A stretch of DNA of 42,132 nucleotides, from assembly GCA_035509615.1 (NCBI GenBank), contig DATJLK010000013.1:1-42132 (forward strand). Direction: 5' to 3'. Position 1 is the stretch's first letter. Every line of letters begins with the position of its first letter. The position numbers and the translations under genes were made by a program. The notes under the pieces are model-generated. The model did not search any database, had not been told where the DNA came from, and was given only the letters and a program-made list of their open reading frames with translations. Source of the stretch: AP-15 sp035509615 (GTDB taxonomy: Bacteria > Pseudomonadota > Alphaproteobacteria > ATCC43930 > CGMCC-115725). Below are positions 16,744 through 24,964 of the stretch, piece after piece.

Positions 16744-17988
16744 ATGCGGCAGTCTTGTTTAGCCGGCGCGTGTGCGCTGGCCCTGGGCTTGTTGACGCTT
16801 GCAAGTATTCCGGCGGCCGCAATCGGGCTGGACCCGGCGTTTCACGAGAGTTTACTCGGACCGCAGCGGGCGGCAGGGGCGGTTGTCTGGAGTCATGGGC
16901 GTTCGCTTGACTCTGAGGATTACAAGGCGCCGACGCCGCCTTATCTGCGGGTACTTCGCGATTCGCGCTGGGATGTGTACCGCTTCGATCGGCTGCGTGA
17001 CAACGACACGTTGAGCGCCAGCTCGCGCCGCCTCGTCGCCATTGTGGCCCAACTCAAACGGCGCGGCTATCACCGCATTGTCCTTGCCGGGCAATCCTTT
17101 GGGGCATTTTTGGCGTTGATGGCGGCCGACGATTCCGATGCAGTCGATGCGGTGGTGGCAACGGCACCAGCGGCATTCGGCGACTTTCAGGAATTTTACG
17201 ATACTTGGCGGCTCAACGCGACACGGCTCTATCCGCTGCTCGAAAACATAAAACGCGCCCGGGTAATGCTGTTCTTCTTTCATGGCGACGACTTTGATCC
17301 GGGTGGGCGCGGGATCGAAGCACGCGCGATCCTGTCGCGGCGCGCGAGCGGATTTGACGTGGTCGATCAGCCGGCCTATCTGACCGGTCATTGGATCTCG
17401 TCGAGCGGGGCATTCCTGCGCCGGTTCGGCGATTGCATCCGGGAATTCGCCGACGACGACTCGCTGCACGGCAAATTTGATTGCAACCCGGTATGGGGCG
17501 AGAAGCCCAGTGCCGAGATGATCTTGCCGTCAGAGGTGCTGCATGCGCAGGTTCAGGCGCCGCGGCTGAATGCACTCCTTGGCGCCTCGGTACCGGTTTC
17601 ACTCGTTGTGCGCGGCGACAAGGCCGACCCCGCCGCCGACGATGCCTGGTACGGCTTCTATCCCAATGGCCGCGAAGTGCTGCTTACGATCGAAGCGGTC
17701 AAAGGGCGTGAACTGACCGCGATCTACGCGATCGGACCCGGCATCGATAAGGGCGAGCCGGCGGAATGGAGCCGCCGCCGCGGCCGTATTGATGGCCACG
17801 AGCTGGTCTTTGAGCGGAAGGGCGAAAGCACATTGCGCTTTCGGCCGCTCGAGGATGGCGGGCTCAGCGCCACCTGGATCTCGCCTGATGGCGGAACCAA
17901 AATGAAGGCCGGGCTGCGCCGGATCGCCACCGATACATTGCCGATTCGCGCCGCTGCGGGCGACGAAGGCGGCGATCAGTTCCAATAA
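16744..17988 (+). CDS. Secreted alpha/beta-hydrolase-like protein
   Basis: A 414-residue exported protein. ATG 16744 is preferred because GGGGGG lies eight to nine bases upstream; GTG 16735 sits inside that sequence. A signal peptide (ALALGLLTLASIPAAA) is followed by an alpha/beta hydrolase domain: VVWSHGR early strand-loop, then nucleophile elbow GQSFG in LAGQSFGAFLALMAA, an acid candidate in FFFHGDDFDPGGRG, and a His candidate in LTGHWISSSG. The C-terminal ~150 residues form a separate beta-rich part (from about residue 260) with no recognised family, containing DDAWYGFYPNGREV and RFRPLEDGGLSATWISPDGG. Substrate unknown. The 3' end overlaps the convergent CopD-like gene by 13 bp. Confidence 0.75.
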   Translation: MRQSCLAGACALALGLLTLASIPAAAIGLDPAFHESLLGPQRAAGAVVWSHGRSLDSEDYKAPTPPYLRVLRDSRWDVYRFDRLRDNDTLSASSRRLVAIVAQLKRRGYHRIVLAGQSFGAFLALMAADDSDAVDAVVATAPAAFGDFQEFYDTWRLNATRLYPLLENIKRARVMLFFFHGDDFDPGGRGIEARAILSRRASGFDVVDQPAYLTGHWISSSGAFLRRFGDCIREFADDDSLHGKFDCNPVWGEKPSAEMILPSEVLHAQVQAPRLNALLGASVPVSLVVRGDKADPAADDAWYGFYPNGREVLLTIEAVKGRELTAIYAIGPGIDKGEPAEWSRRRGRIDGHELVFERKGESTLRFRPLEDGGLSATWISPDGGTKMKAGLRRIATDTLPIRAAAGDEGGDQFQ

Positions 17989-18452
17989 GGCCCGCTGCCG
18001 CCAATCGCGACGACGATCAACCCGAGGACGAGGTTGATCGTCACGATCGTCCGGATCTGCCCGAGCTGGCGTCCGCCTTCGACCCAGTCCTGACGCGCCA
18101 CTGCGGTGTGAAATCGTCGCCACGGGGCGAAATAGAGATGCAGGAACAGCAGTATCATGCCGATCCCGATCCCTTGCATCAGGTTGACGTAGATCGGCAG
18201 CGTCGAGAAACCGCCGTAAACGACAAACACCAGCCCATAACCGCTCGCCAACAGCACGACGATCGCGGTGAACACCCACGGAAAGAAGCGAGCGAACACG
18301 CGTGACCACAGGGTCAGGCGCGCTTCAGGATCAAGTACGGCGGCTGACGGCCGCAGCACTTGATGGGCAAAGAACATGCCGCCGACCCAGATCACGGCGG
18401 CAAGAATGTGAATGATCAGCGCCGGGACGGCGAGAGCGGCGACCAGGGCCAT
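17976..18452 (-). CDS. CopD-like integral membrane protein
   Basis: A 158-residue membrane protein with four hydrophobic helices. It resembles the CopD copper-resistance domain: HILAAVIWVGGMFFAHQVLRP in helix 1 with two His, a second helix pair WVFTAIVVLLASGYGLVF, then LMQGIGIGMILLFLHLYF, and a last helix TINLVLGLIVVAIGG. Members of this family are linked to copper uptake or to heme/cytochrome-related membrane functions; the exact role is unproven. ATG 18452 comes 3 bp after the GST stop, so the two genes form an operon. The 3' end overlaps the convergent hydrolase gene by 13 bp. Confidence 0.75.
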   Translation of the reverse strand: MALVAALAVPALIIHILAAVIWVGGMFFAHQVLRPSAAVLDPEARLTLWSRVFARFFPWVFTAIVVLLASGYGLVFVVYGGFSTLPIYVNLMQGIGIGMILLFLHLYFAPWRRFHTAVARQDWVEGGRQLGQIRTIVTINLVLGLIVVAIGGSGPYWN

Positions 18453-18455
18453 GGC

Positions 18456-19151
18456 TCAGCTGCTGTAGCCCGGAGCTTTGCGCGCGAGGCCATTGAACAA
18501 ATCGAGCAGCCGGCCGCGCCAGGCGGCAACCGGGTCATCGGCGGCGAGGAGCTCGAAATCGCTGATCGCGCGCGCCCATTGAAAGGCGCCAAAGACGACG
18601 TAGTCGGCATAGGCCGGAGCCGCACCGGCGAGAAACTTCTGCCGCTCGACGGTTCGGCGCAACGGCGCCAGGCTGTCACGGAACGCCGGCAGCCTGGCCG
18701 CGCGGTCCTTGACGACGTTTTCGAGCGTCGTCCCGAACCGTTCCTCGCGCGAGCGGCGGAAATATTCCTGATCCTCAGGCGCCGAATGGCGGCAGATATC
18801 GAGCACCACAAAACCGACAAGCCCGGGCTGCAAGACCGTCTCGGTCCAATTCTGGACAAACCGGGTCAGCGCTCTCGCGCGCTCGTCGCCAAACAGTGAT
18901 GGCCGGTCGGGATATCGGGTTTCGAGATATTCGGCGATTGCCGAGGAATCATGCACCACTCGATCGTTATCGACGATGACCGGAACCCGGCCTTGGTTGG
19001 GTTGCGGCAGCCGGTCCTTTTCGGTAAAGCGCCATGGGATCGTCTCGACTTCGAGCCCCTTATGGGCAAGCGCCATTTTCGTGCGCCAGCAAAACGGGCT
19101 GAAGCGTCGGTCGGGCTCGGCGCCGGCGAGATCGTAGAGCGTGATAGCCAT
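18456..19151 (-). CDS. Glutathione S-transferase, LigE (beta-etherase)-like
   Basis: A 231-residue GST. The N-terminal thioredoxin-like domain begins ITLYDLAGAEPDRRFSPFCW, the pattern of the bacterial LigE/fungal etherase-like GST group, where the Ser-Pro-(Tyr/Phe) motif replaces the usual Tyr. Glutathione-site elements RVPVIVDNDRVVHDSSAIAE (VPVIV cis-Pro and DSS) are intact. The C-terminal helical domain carries DYVVFGAFQWARA. Characterised members cleave aryl-ether bonds of lignin-type dimers, but no other lignin gene is nearby, so substrate is open. ATG 19151 is selected because the protein then starts directly at the first beta-strand. The downstream CopD-like gene starts 3 bp after the stop. 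Confidence 0.85.
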   Translation of the reverse strand: MAITLYDLAGAEPDRRFSPFCWRTKMALAHKGLEVETIPWRFTEKDRLPQPNQGRVPVIVDNDRVVHDSSAIAEYLETRYPDRPSLFGDERARALTRFVQNWTETVLQPGLVGFVVLDICRHSAPEDQEYFRRSREERFGTTLENVVKDRAARLPAFRDSLAPLRRTVERQKFLAGAAPAYADYVVFGAFQWARAISDFELLAADDPVAAWRGRLLDLFNGLARKAPGYSS

Positions 19152-19348
19152 GGCTTGGGTCTCCCGAGATGGTGGTGCAGGGCAATATGGCGGCCGGCGG
19201 GCCCCAGGCAAAGCCCAGCCGCGAGCGGCGGGGGTTGTCGTGCCAGCCAGCCGCGGCGAACGCTGGCGGCGGGAGGACGGCTCCTCTCGCACCGCCTCGG
19301 CGCAGCGCGTACTATAAGGCGGCCCTGCTCGGTCGGGAGAGTTTGCCC

Positions 19349-19807
19349 TTGCCAACCGTGTTTATCTTGAATGGCCCCAACTTGAATCTGCTGGGGGTGC
19401 GCGAACCTGCGGTCTATGGCCGTGGCACGCTCGCCGACATCGAAGCGCGCTGCCAAGCCCGAGCCCAGACGCTCGGTCTGCAAATCGTTTTCCACCAGAC
19501 CAATCATGAAGGCCAGCTGGTCGACTGGATCCAACAGGCGCGCGAAACCGCAGACGGGATTGTTCTTAACGCCGGCGCCTTGACCCATACCTCGGTTGCC
19601 ATCCTCGATGCGCTTTCCGCCGCCGGTCTGCCGGTCATCGAAGTCCATCTCTCGAATATCTTCCGCCGCGAACGGTTTCGCCACCATTCCTATGTCAGCC
19701 TCGCCGCGTCCGGGGTGATCTGCGGTCTCGGCGCGCATGGTTATGAGCTGGCGCTCGAAGCCCTCGCCAATTTGATCGTGAACCGATCGGGCGAGGGGGG
19801 GCAGTGA
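19349..19807 (+). CDS. aroQ: Type II 3-dehydroquinate dehydratase
   Basis: Dehydrates 3-dehydroquinate to 3-dehydroshikimate in aromatic amino-acid synthesis. About 152 residues, the normal length. Signature motifs: ILNGPNLNLLGVREPAVYG with the catalytic Tyr, FHQTNHEGQLVDWIQ, LNAGALTHTSVAI, and EVHLSNIFRRERFRHHSYVS with the catalytic His region. TTG 19349 is favoured as start, with GGGAGAG about seven bases upstream; TTG 19343 and GTG 19358 are near alternatives. The stop overlaps accB by GTGA. An aroQ-accB-accC order is widespread in proteobacteria. Confidence 0.95.
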   Translation: MPTVFILNGPNLNLLGVREPAVYGRGTLADIEARCQARAQTLGLQIVFHQTNHEGQLVDWIQQARETADGIVLNAGALTHTSVAILDALSAAGLPVIEVHLSNIFRRERFRHHSYVSLAASGVICGLGAHGYELALEALANLIVNRSGEGGQ

Positions 19808-20271
19808 GGTTCAGCCGCCGCCGCCCGTCGCCGCTGTCGCCCGATCCCGATCTGATCCGCACACTTGCCGAGCTGTTGACGCAAAACGGTCTGACCGAAA
19901 TCGAATATGCGGTCGGTGACCGCCTGGTCCGGGTGTCGCGCCGCGTGTCGGAGACGGCCGCGACGTCCGGACCAATCGGCACCGATATCGCCGCCGTCCC
20001 GCCTCCGAAAACTGCCGCCAACGCTGCGGCCGATCGCGCCGGCGCGGTTTCGGCGCCGATGGTCGGCACCGTCTATCTCGCACCGGAACCGGGCGCACCG
20101 GCATTTGTCCAGCGCGGCGACACCGTCGAGGCGGGGCGGCCATTGCTGATCATCGAGGCGATGAAGGTGATGAACGAGATCCGGGCGCCGCGCGCCGGCC
20201 GGATCAGCCAGATCCTGGTGGAGGATGCGCAGCCGGTCGAATATGGCACGGTCTTGATGCTGATCGAATGA
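19804..20271 (+). CDS. accB: Biotin carboxyl carrier protein of acetyl-CoA carboxylase
   Basis: Carries the biotin that shuttles CO2 between AccC and AccAD in fatty-acid synthesis. 155 residues: a helical N-terminus (DLIRTLAELLTQNGLTEIEY), a flexible Ala/Pro-rich linker (~50-82), and the C-terminal biotinyl domain with the biotinylation motif EAMKVMNEI (Lys121). The thumb-containing VGTVYLAPEPGAPAFVQRGD is typical of AccB. GTG 19804 overlaps the aroQ stop by four bases, so translation is coupled. accC follows after 75 bp. Confidence 0.97.
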   Translation: MRFSRRRPSPLSPDPDLIRTLAELLTQNGLTEIEYAVGDRLVRVSRRVSETAATSGPIGTDIAAVPPPKTAANAAADRAGAVSAPMVGTVYLAPEPGAPAFVQRGDTVEAGRPLLIIEAMKVMNEIRAPRAGRISQILVEDAQPVEYGTVLMLIE

Positions 20272-20346
20272 CAGGACCGCACTCGCCCCGCTCTCCGCAT
20301 CGCCGGCACGATGAGTCTCCTCCCACGAGGCCGGAAGAGGTCGGCA

Positions 20347-21705
20347 ATGATGGTGGAGGCAATGTTTGAAAAGGTGTTGATCGCCAACCGCGGCGAAATC
20401 GCGCTGCGCATCCATCGTGCCTGCCGTGAAATGGGGATCAGCACGGTGGCGGTGCACTCGACTGCGGATGCCGACGCGATGAATGTGCGGCTCGCCGACG
20501 AGACCGTCTGCATAGGCCCGCCGCCGGCGCGCGACAGCTATCTGAACGTCGCCGCGATCCTGTCCGCCGCGACGATCACCGGCGCCGACGCGATCCATCC
20601 GGGGCTCGGTTTTCTCGCCGAGAATGCGGATTTCGCGGCGGCCGTCGAAGAGCACGGCTTTGTCTTTATCGGCCCGGCTCCCGAGCATATCCGGCTGATG
20701 GGCGACAAAGTCGCGGCGAAGACGGCGGCGACCCGGCTTGGGATCCCGACGGTGCCCGGCTCAGTCGGTGCGGTGCGCGATCTCGCGGCGGCGGAAACCG
20801 CCGCCGCGGCGATCGGTTATCCAATCCTGATCAAAGCCGCCGCCGGCGGCGGCGGGCGCGGCATGAAGATTGCCCATAACCGCGACGAACTCGCTCGGAT
20901 GCTGCCGCTGGCCCAGCGCGAAGCGACGGCGTTCTTCGGGCGCGGCGACGTCTATCTCGAACGCTATCTCGAGCGGCCGCGACACATCGAAGTCCAGATC
21001 CTTGGCGACGGTCAGGGCGGCGTCGTCCACCTCGGTGAACGCGACTGCTCATTGCAACGTTCGCATCAGAAAGTGCTCGAGGAGACCCCCTCGCCGGGAT
21101 TGAACGCGGATGAGCGCAACCGGATCGAGGCGCTCGCCGTCGCTGCGATGCGCGAATTAGGCTATCGCAGTGCTGGCACCCTCGAATTTCTCTATCAGAA
21201 TGGCGAATTCTTCTTCATCGAGATGAACACGCGCCTACAAGTCGAACATCCGATCAGCGAAATGGTCAGCGGGGTCGATATCGTCCGCGAGCAGTTGCGC
21301 ATTGCCGACGGCGCGCCGCTCGGCTATCGGCAGGCCGAAATCCGGCTGTCCGGTCACGCCATCGAATGCCGGATCAACGCCGAGACTCCCGATGATTTTC
21401 GACCCTCGCCTGGGTTGGTGACCGATTATCACGCGCCGGGCGGACTTGGTGTCCGGATCGATAGCGCGCTTTATCAGGGCTATCCGGTGCCGCCGTTCTA
21501 CGACAGCCTGATCTCGAAGCTGATCATTCACGGCCGGACCCGCAACGAATGTCTGATGCGGCTGCGCCGCGCGCTCGAGGAATATGTGATCGGCGGCATC
21601 GAGACGACGATCCCGTTGCACCAGCGGCTCGTCGGCGCCCGCGATTTCATCGATGGCGATTACGACATCCACTGGCTCGAGCGCTTTATCGGACGCGGCG
21701 GATGA
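20347..21705 (+). CDS. accC: Biotin carboxylase subunit of acetyl-CoA carboxylase
   Basis: ATP-dependent carboxylation of biotin on AccB. About 452 residues. It shows the N-terminal FEKVLIANRGEIALRIHRAC, the ATP-grasp Gly-rich loop IKAAAGGGGRGMKI, the HIEVQILGD strand, ERDCSLQRSHQKVLEE and the active-site FIEMNTRLQVEHPISEMV. I favour ATG 20347 (GGAAGAGG six to seven bases upstream); ATG 20362 would start directly at MFEKVLIANRG, the usual N-terminus, but its GGAGG is only two bases away. The stop overlaps aat by ATGA. Confidence 0.97.
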   Translation: MMVEAMFEKVLIANRGEIALRIHRACREMGISTVAVHSTADADAMNVRLADETVCIGPPPARDSYLNVAAILSAATITGADAIHPGLGFLAENADFAAAVEEHGFVFIGPAPEHIRLMGDKVAAKTAATRLGIPTVPGSVGAVRDLAAAETAAAAIGYPILIKAAAGGGGRGMKIAHNRDELARMLPLAQREATAFFGRGDVYLERYLERPRHIEVQILGDGQGGVVHLGERDCSLQRSHQKVLEETPSPGLNADERNRIEALAVAAMRELGYRSAGTLEFLYQNGEFFFIEMNTRLQVEHPISEMVSGVDIVREQLRIADGAPLGYRQAEIRLSGHAIECRINAETPDDFRPSPGLVTDYHAPGGLGVRIDSALYQGYPVPPFYDSLISKLIIHGRTRNECLMRLRRALEEYVIGGIETTIPLHQRLVGARDFIDGDYDIHWLERFIGRGG

Positions 21706-22397
21706 GGGCGCGACGCATCCGGCTGACCCCCGAAATCCTGCTCGCCGCCTACGCCGCCGGGGTTTTTCCGATGGCTGAATCGGCCGACGATCCGGAGCTG
21801 TTCTGGGTCGATCCCGACCATCGCGGCATCCTGCCGCTCGATGCGTTTCATGTCTCGCGCCGGCTGCGCCGGGTGATGCGGCAGGGCCGGTTCGCGATCA
21901 GTTGCGATACCGCCTTTGAAGCGGTGATCCGCGGCTGCGCCGAAGCGACCGAAAAACGGCCGAACACCTGGATCAACGACGAGATCGTGCGGCTTTACGC
22001 GGCTCTCTTCCGTAACGGCGCCGCACACAGCGTCGAATGCTGGCGCGAAGGCGCTTTGGTCGGTGGGCTGTATGGCGTATCGATCGGCGCGGCCTTTTTT
22101 GGCGAGAGCATGTTCAGCCGCGAGACCGACGCCAGCAAGGTCGCGCTGGTCCATCTCGTGGCACGGCTGCGGCAGGGCGGATACCGTCTGCTCGACACTC
22201 AGTTCCTGACCCCGCATCTGACGCGGTTTGGCGGCATCGAGATCAGCCGCGCCCGCTATCATCGGCTGCTGGCTGCGGCCCTCGCCTATCGCGCGTCGTT
22301 TCCGCTCGAATTGTCGGCAGGTGCAGACGGGGATGCGGGCGGCGATCCGCTGGCGTCTGCCGGCGCACCTTTGCAGTCGAGCAGGATCACGTCATAG
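21702..22397 (+). CDS. aat: Leucyl/phenylalanyl-tRNA-protein transferase
   Basis: Adds Leu or Phe from aminoacyl-tRNA to N-terminal Lys/Arg of proteins, marking them for ClpAP degradation (N-end rule). 231 residues. Family features: AYAAGVFPMAES near the N-terminus, WVDPDHRGILPLD, FHVSRRLRRVMR, and the core TWINDEIVRLY, HSVECWREGALVGGLYGVSI, FFGESMFSRETDASKVAL. ATG 21702 overlaps the accC stop by ATGA. The last ~35 residues (from about FPLELSAG) are a Gly/Ala/Asp/Ser-rich extension whose DNA lies antisense to the 3' end of the DUF2155 gene. Confidence 0.95.
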   Translation: MRARRIRLTPEILLAAYAAGVFPMAESADDPELFWVDPDHRGILPLDAFHVSRRLRRVMRQGRFAISCDTAFEAVIRGCAEATEKRPNTWINDEIVRLYAALFRNGAAHSVECWREGALVGGLYGVSIGAAFFGESMFSRETDASKVALVHLVARLRQGGYRLLDTQFLTPHLTRFGGIEISRARYHRLLAAALAYRASFPLELSAGADGDAGGDPLASAGAPLQSSRITS

Positions 22398-22804
22398 ACC
22401 GGGTGTTCCAGTGACGACAGCGCCGGGCTTTGCGCGAACATCCAGCCGCTGAACCGGCGGACGTTTTCTTCGCCCGGGCGTACCTCGTCGATCTGCAGAA
22501 AAGCGGCATCCTCCGGCCGATCGACCGGCTGGTTCTTTTCGCAATCGCGCACCGTGATCTGCAACGTGCCGAACTGCGCCGTCTTGCCGACCGGCACAAC
22601 AATTTCAGAAACGCGTGCGGTAATCTTGTTGAGTCCCTGCAATACCGCGACCGATTCCTTGATCATGTCGGACTGGTCCGCCGTCGCGTCGGCCGCGGTG
22701 GTAAGTAGTGCCGCGGTGAATGCTGCCGCGAGCAAACGGAAGTATTTGCCAGACCGAGAAGTTTTACTGTCTTCCCCGCCTTTACGACGAAAGTCAGGAC
22801 CCAC
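22286..22804 (-). CDS. DUF2155-domain exported protein
   Basis: A small secreted protein found in many alphaproteobacteria next to accBC/aat. The DUF2155 core is clear: LNKITARVSEIVVPVGKTAQ, FGTLQITVRDCEKN, AAFLQIDEVRPGEENV, FSGWMFAQSPALSSLEHPVY, DVILLDCKG. Two Cys in the core may form a disulfide. The hydrophobic signal segment (YFRLLAAAFTAALLTTAADA) has no good ATG before it: GTG 22804 gives a long n-region; TTG 22735 and TTG 22870 (the latter with GGGAG upstream) are alternatives. The ~30-residue C-terminal tail is Pro/Ser/Ala-rich and overlaps aat antisense by 112 bp. Molecular role unknown. Confidence 0.8.
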   Translation of the reverse strand: MGPDFRRKGGEDSKTSRSGKYFRLLAAAFTAALLTTAADATADQSDMIKESVAVLQGLNKITARVSEIVVPVGKTAQFGTLQITVRDCEKNQPVDRPEDAAFLQIDEVRPGEENVRRFSGWMFAQSPALSSLEHPVYDVILLDCKGAPADASGSPPASPSAPADNSSGNDAR

Positions 22805-22962
22805 TTCGACTGTGGATACCGGGGTTCGCCGGTGAAGCGAGGAGGAGCTAAGCGACGGCTTGTCCAGCAACCTGCAAATCTCCCTAAGCTCGTTCCGCGG
22901 ACCGCATGCGGGTTGCGCGCGCGGTAATCGCGGCATCACGATCGAGCAACAGCCGGGCGCGT

Positions 22963-24609
22963 TCAGGCAGCGACGCGGGCCGCTGGCGGGCTGCCCCCAG
23001 GCAAGGCGGCGCCGGCGCCGGCGAGGATCATGTCGGCAGCCTTCTCCGCGATCATGATTACCGTCGCGTTGGTGTTGCCTGATACCACCGCCGGCATGAC
23101 CGAAGCGTCGACGACGCGCAACCCGTCGAGCCCGCGGACGCGCAGTTCGGGGTCGACGACGGCGCGCTCGTCGGTGCCCATCATGCAGGTCGAGGTTGGA
23201 TGATAGGTGGTGCCGGCGGTCTGGCGGATGTGATCGAGCCACTCCTCGTCGGTCTCGGTCGCCAAACCAGGCAGGAACTCGCTCGCTGCGAGATCGGCCA
23301 TCGCCGGGCTCTGAAACACCTTGCGGGCGATGCGCAACCCGGCGATCAGCGTGTCCTTGTCGGTCTGGGTCGATAAATAATTGGGTTGGATCGCCGGCGG
23401 GATTGCGGGATAGGGCGAACGAATCCTGATCCAGCCGCGGCTTTCCGGCCGGCAGGGTATACAGCTCAGCTGGCAGCCCGGAAAATCGTGCATTTCCTTC
23501 CCCGGGGTCACAAAGCTGCCGGCGAGGAATTGATATTGCACATCCGGGGCTTCGAGACCTGGCCGGGTACGCACAAAGAGCCCGATCGGGGCCGCTCCCA
23601 TCATCAGCGGGCCACGCCGTCCGAAGGCCCATTCGATCCCGGCGCGCGCCTGCAGCCACCGGCTGCGCGCGACCTCGTTCAAGGTGTTGACGCCGCGAAC
23701 CTGATAGACCACCCGCGAATTCAGGTGGTCCTGCAGATTCTCGCCGACGCCGGGCAGGTCGTGGACGACCGCGATGCCGAGACCGTGCAGCAGTGCCGCC
23801 GGGCCGACACCCGACAATTGCAATAATTGCGGCGAGTTGATCGACCCTCCGGCGAGGATGATCTCGCGCGCCCGGGCAGTGCGCAGAACGCCGTCCTGTC
23901 CGTATTCGAGCCCGACCGCACGGCGGCCCTCAAACAGGATGCGCTGCGCCAGTGCCCGGACCTCGACTTTGAGATTGTGCCGGCTCATCGCCGGGCGCAG
24001 ATAGGCAACCGCGGTGCTGCACCGCCGCTTGTGGCGCACCGTCACCTGCAATGGGCCGACGCCGTCCTGCTCGCTGCCATTGAAATCGTGGTTGCGGCGA
24101 TGGCCCGCCTCTTCCGCCGCAGTGATAAAGGCGTCGTGCAATCGGTGCTCGGCGCGCAGATCGGTCACATGCAGCGGGCCATCGGCGCCGTGATGCTCGT
24201 CGGCGCCGCGCTCCTGGGCTTCGGCGCGGCGGAAATAGGGCAGCACGTCTTCATACGACCAGCCGGTGTTGCCCAGCTGGCGCCACAGGTCGAAATCCTG
24301 GCGCTGTCCGCGGATATAGATGAGCCCGTTGATTGAACTCGATCCGCCCAGGACCTTGCCGCGTGGCCATGGCAGGCGACGGCCGCCGAGCTCGGGCTGC
24401 GGCTCGGTCTCGAACTGCCAGGTGATCTTTGGATGGTAGATGTTGCGGTAGAAGCCGGCGGGGATGTGGATCCACGGATCGCGGTCCTTGCCGCCGGCTT
24501 CGAGGAGCAGCACCCGGGTGCGCGGATTGGCACTCAAGCGATTGGCCAGGACGCAGCCGGCCGACCCGGCGCCAACGATGATGTAATCAAACAGCCCTTG
24601 ATGTTGCAT
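22963..24609 (-). CDS. GMC-family FAD oxidoreductase (choline-dehydrogenase-like)
   Basis: A 548-residue flavin-dependent alcohol dehydrogenase/oxidase. FAD motif DYIIVGAGSAGCVLANRLS at residues ~8-26; the first GMC signature PWPRGKVLGGSSSINGLIYI around 80-99; the second, ILAGGSINSPQLLQLSGVG, around 260; the catalytic His in TTYHPTSTCMMGTD and the Asn in VVSGNTNATVIM near the C-terminus. All active-site elements look intact. No BetB, BetI or choline transporter is adjacent, so choline is not indicated; aliphatic or aromatic alcohols are possible. No signal peptide. Start ATG 24609. The upstream 355 bp contain no gene. Confidence 0.9.
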   Translation of the reverse strand: MQHQGLFDYIIVGAGSAGCVLANRLSANPRTRVLLLEAGGKDRDPWIHIPAGFYRNIYHPKITWQFETEPQPELGGRRLPWPRGKVLGGSSSINGLIYIRGQRQDFDLWRQLGNTGWSYEDVLPYFRRAEAQERGADEHHGADGPLHVTDLRAEHRLHDAFITAAEEAGHRRNHDFNGSEQDGVGPLQVTVRHKRRCSTAVAYLRPAMSRHNLKVEVRALAQRILFEGRRAVGLEYGQDGVLRTARAREIILAGGSINSPQLLQLSGVGPAALLHGLGIAVVHDLPGVGENLQDHLNSRVVYQVRGVNTLNEVARSRWLQARAGIEWAFGRRGPLMMGAAPIGLFVRTRPGLEAPDVQYQFLAGSFVTPGKEMHDFPGCQLSCIPCRPESRGWIRIRSPYPAIPPAIQPNYLSTQTDKDTLIAGLRIARKVFQSPAMADLAASEFLPGLATETDEEWLDHIRQTAGTTYHPTSTCMMGTDERAVVDPELRVRGLDGLRVVDASVMPAVVSGNTNATVIMIAEKAADMILAGAGAALPGGSPPAARVAA

Positions 24610-24964
24610 GCCGATACCGCCCTGCCCCGAAAACTCGCAAACCGCATTCTAACGGGTTTCGCGCTGGGAGAGCACCCTGCCGCACTATTAGATCTGCGCC
24701 GCCGGGCGGCACCGGCGCGGCCCCGCATTTATCGCGGTGCAACACGGCCGATCTCACCAATCCGGCGGATCTAGAAAACGCTGCTGATCGACGGCGGTTG
24801 TCTCCCATCGGATGCCCCGGTCAAGACCGCCTTGCTGAAAGTCTGCCGGCGCCGCACGATCCTCGTCTGCCCGGCAGCCCGACACTCCCCCGATGCGGAG
24901 CTTGCCTCGGCTTAAATTCCCCGGTTCTTTGGACAGATCGACCACTGCCGTCGCTTCGCCCGCG
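24610..24964. other. 355-bp intergenic region
   Basis: Lies between the start of the GMC gene and the stop of the secreted six-cysteine gene, both on the minus strand. It must hold the GMC promoter. I see no convincing gene, no long inverted repeat and no clear -10/-35 pair; the AT-richer patches are around 24640-24690 and 24770-24785. Confidence 0.4.

Noticed and set aside
22871..23659. Open frame continuing upstream of the DUF2155 gene on the minus strand
   Set aside because: It lies within the GMC gene in another frame and has no recognisable sequence; the secreted protein starts at or after 22870.
22963..24609. Choline dehydrogenase BetA
   Set aside because: The GMC fold fits, but no betaine-aldehyde dehydrogenase, BetI or choline transporter is adjacent, and GMC subfamily assignment needs a tree.
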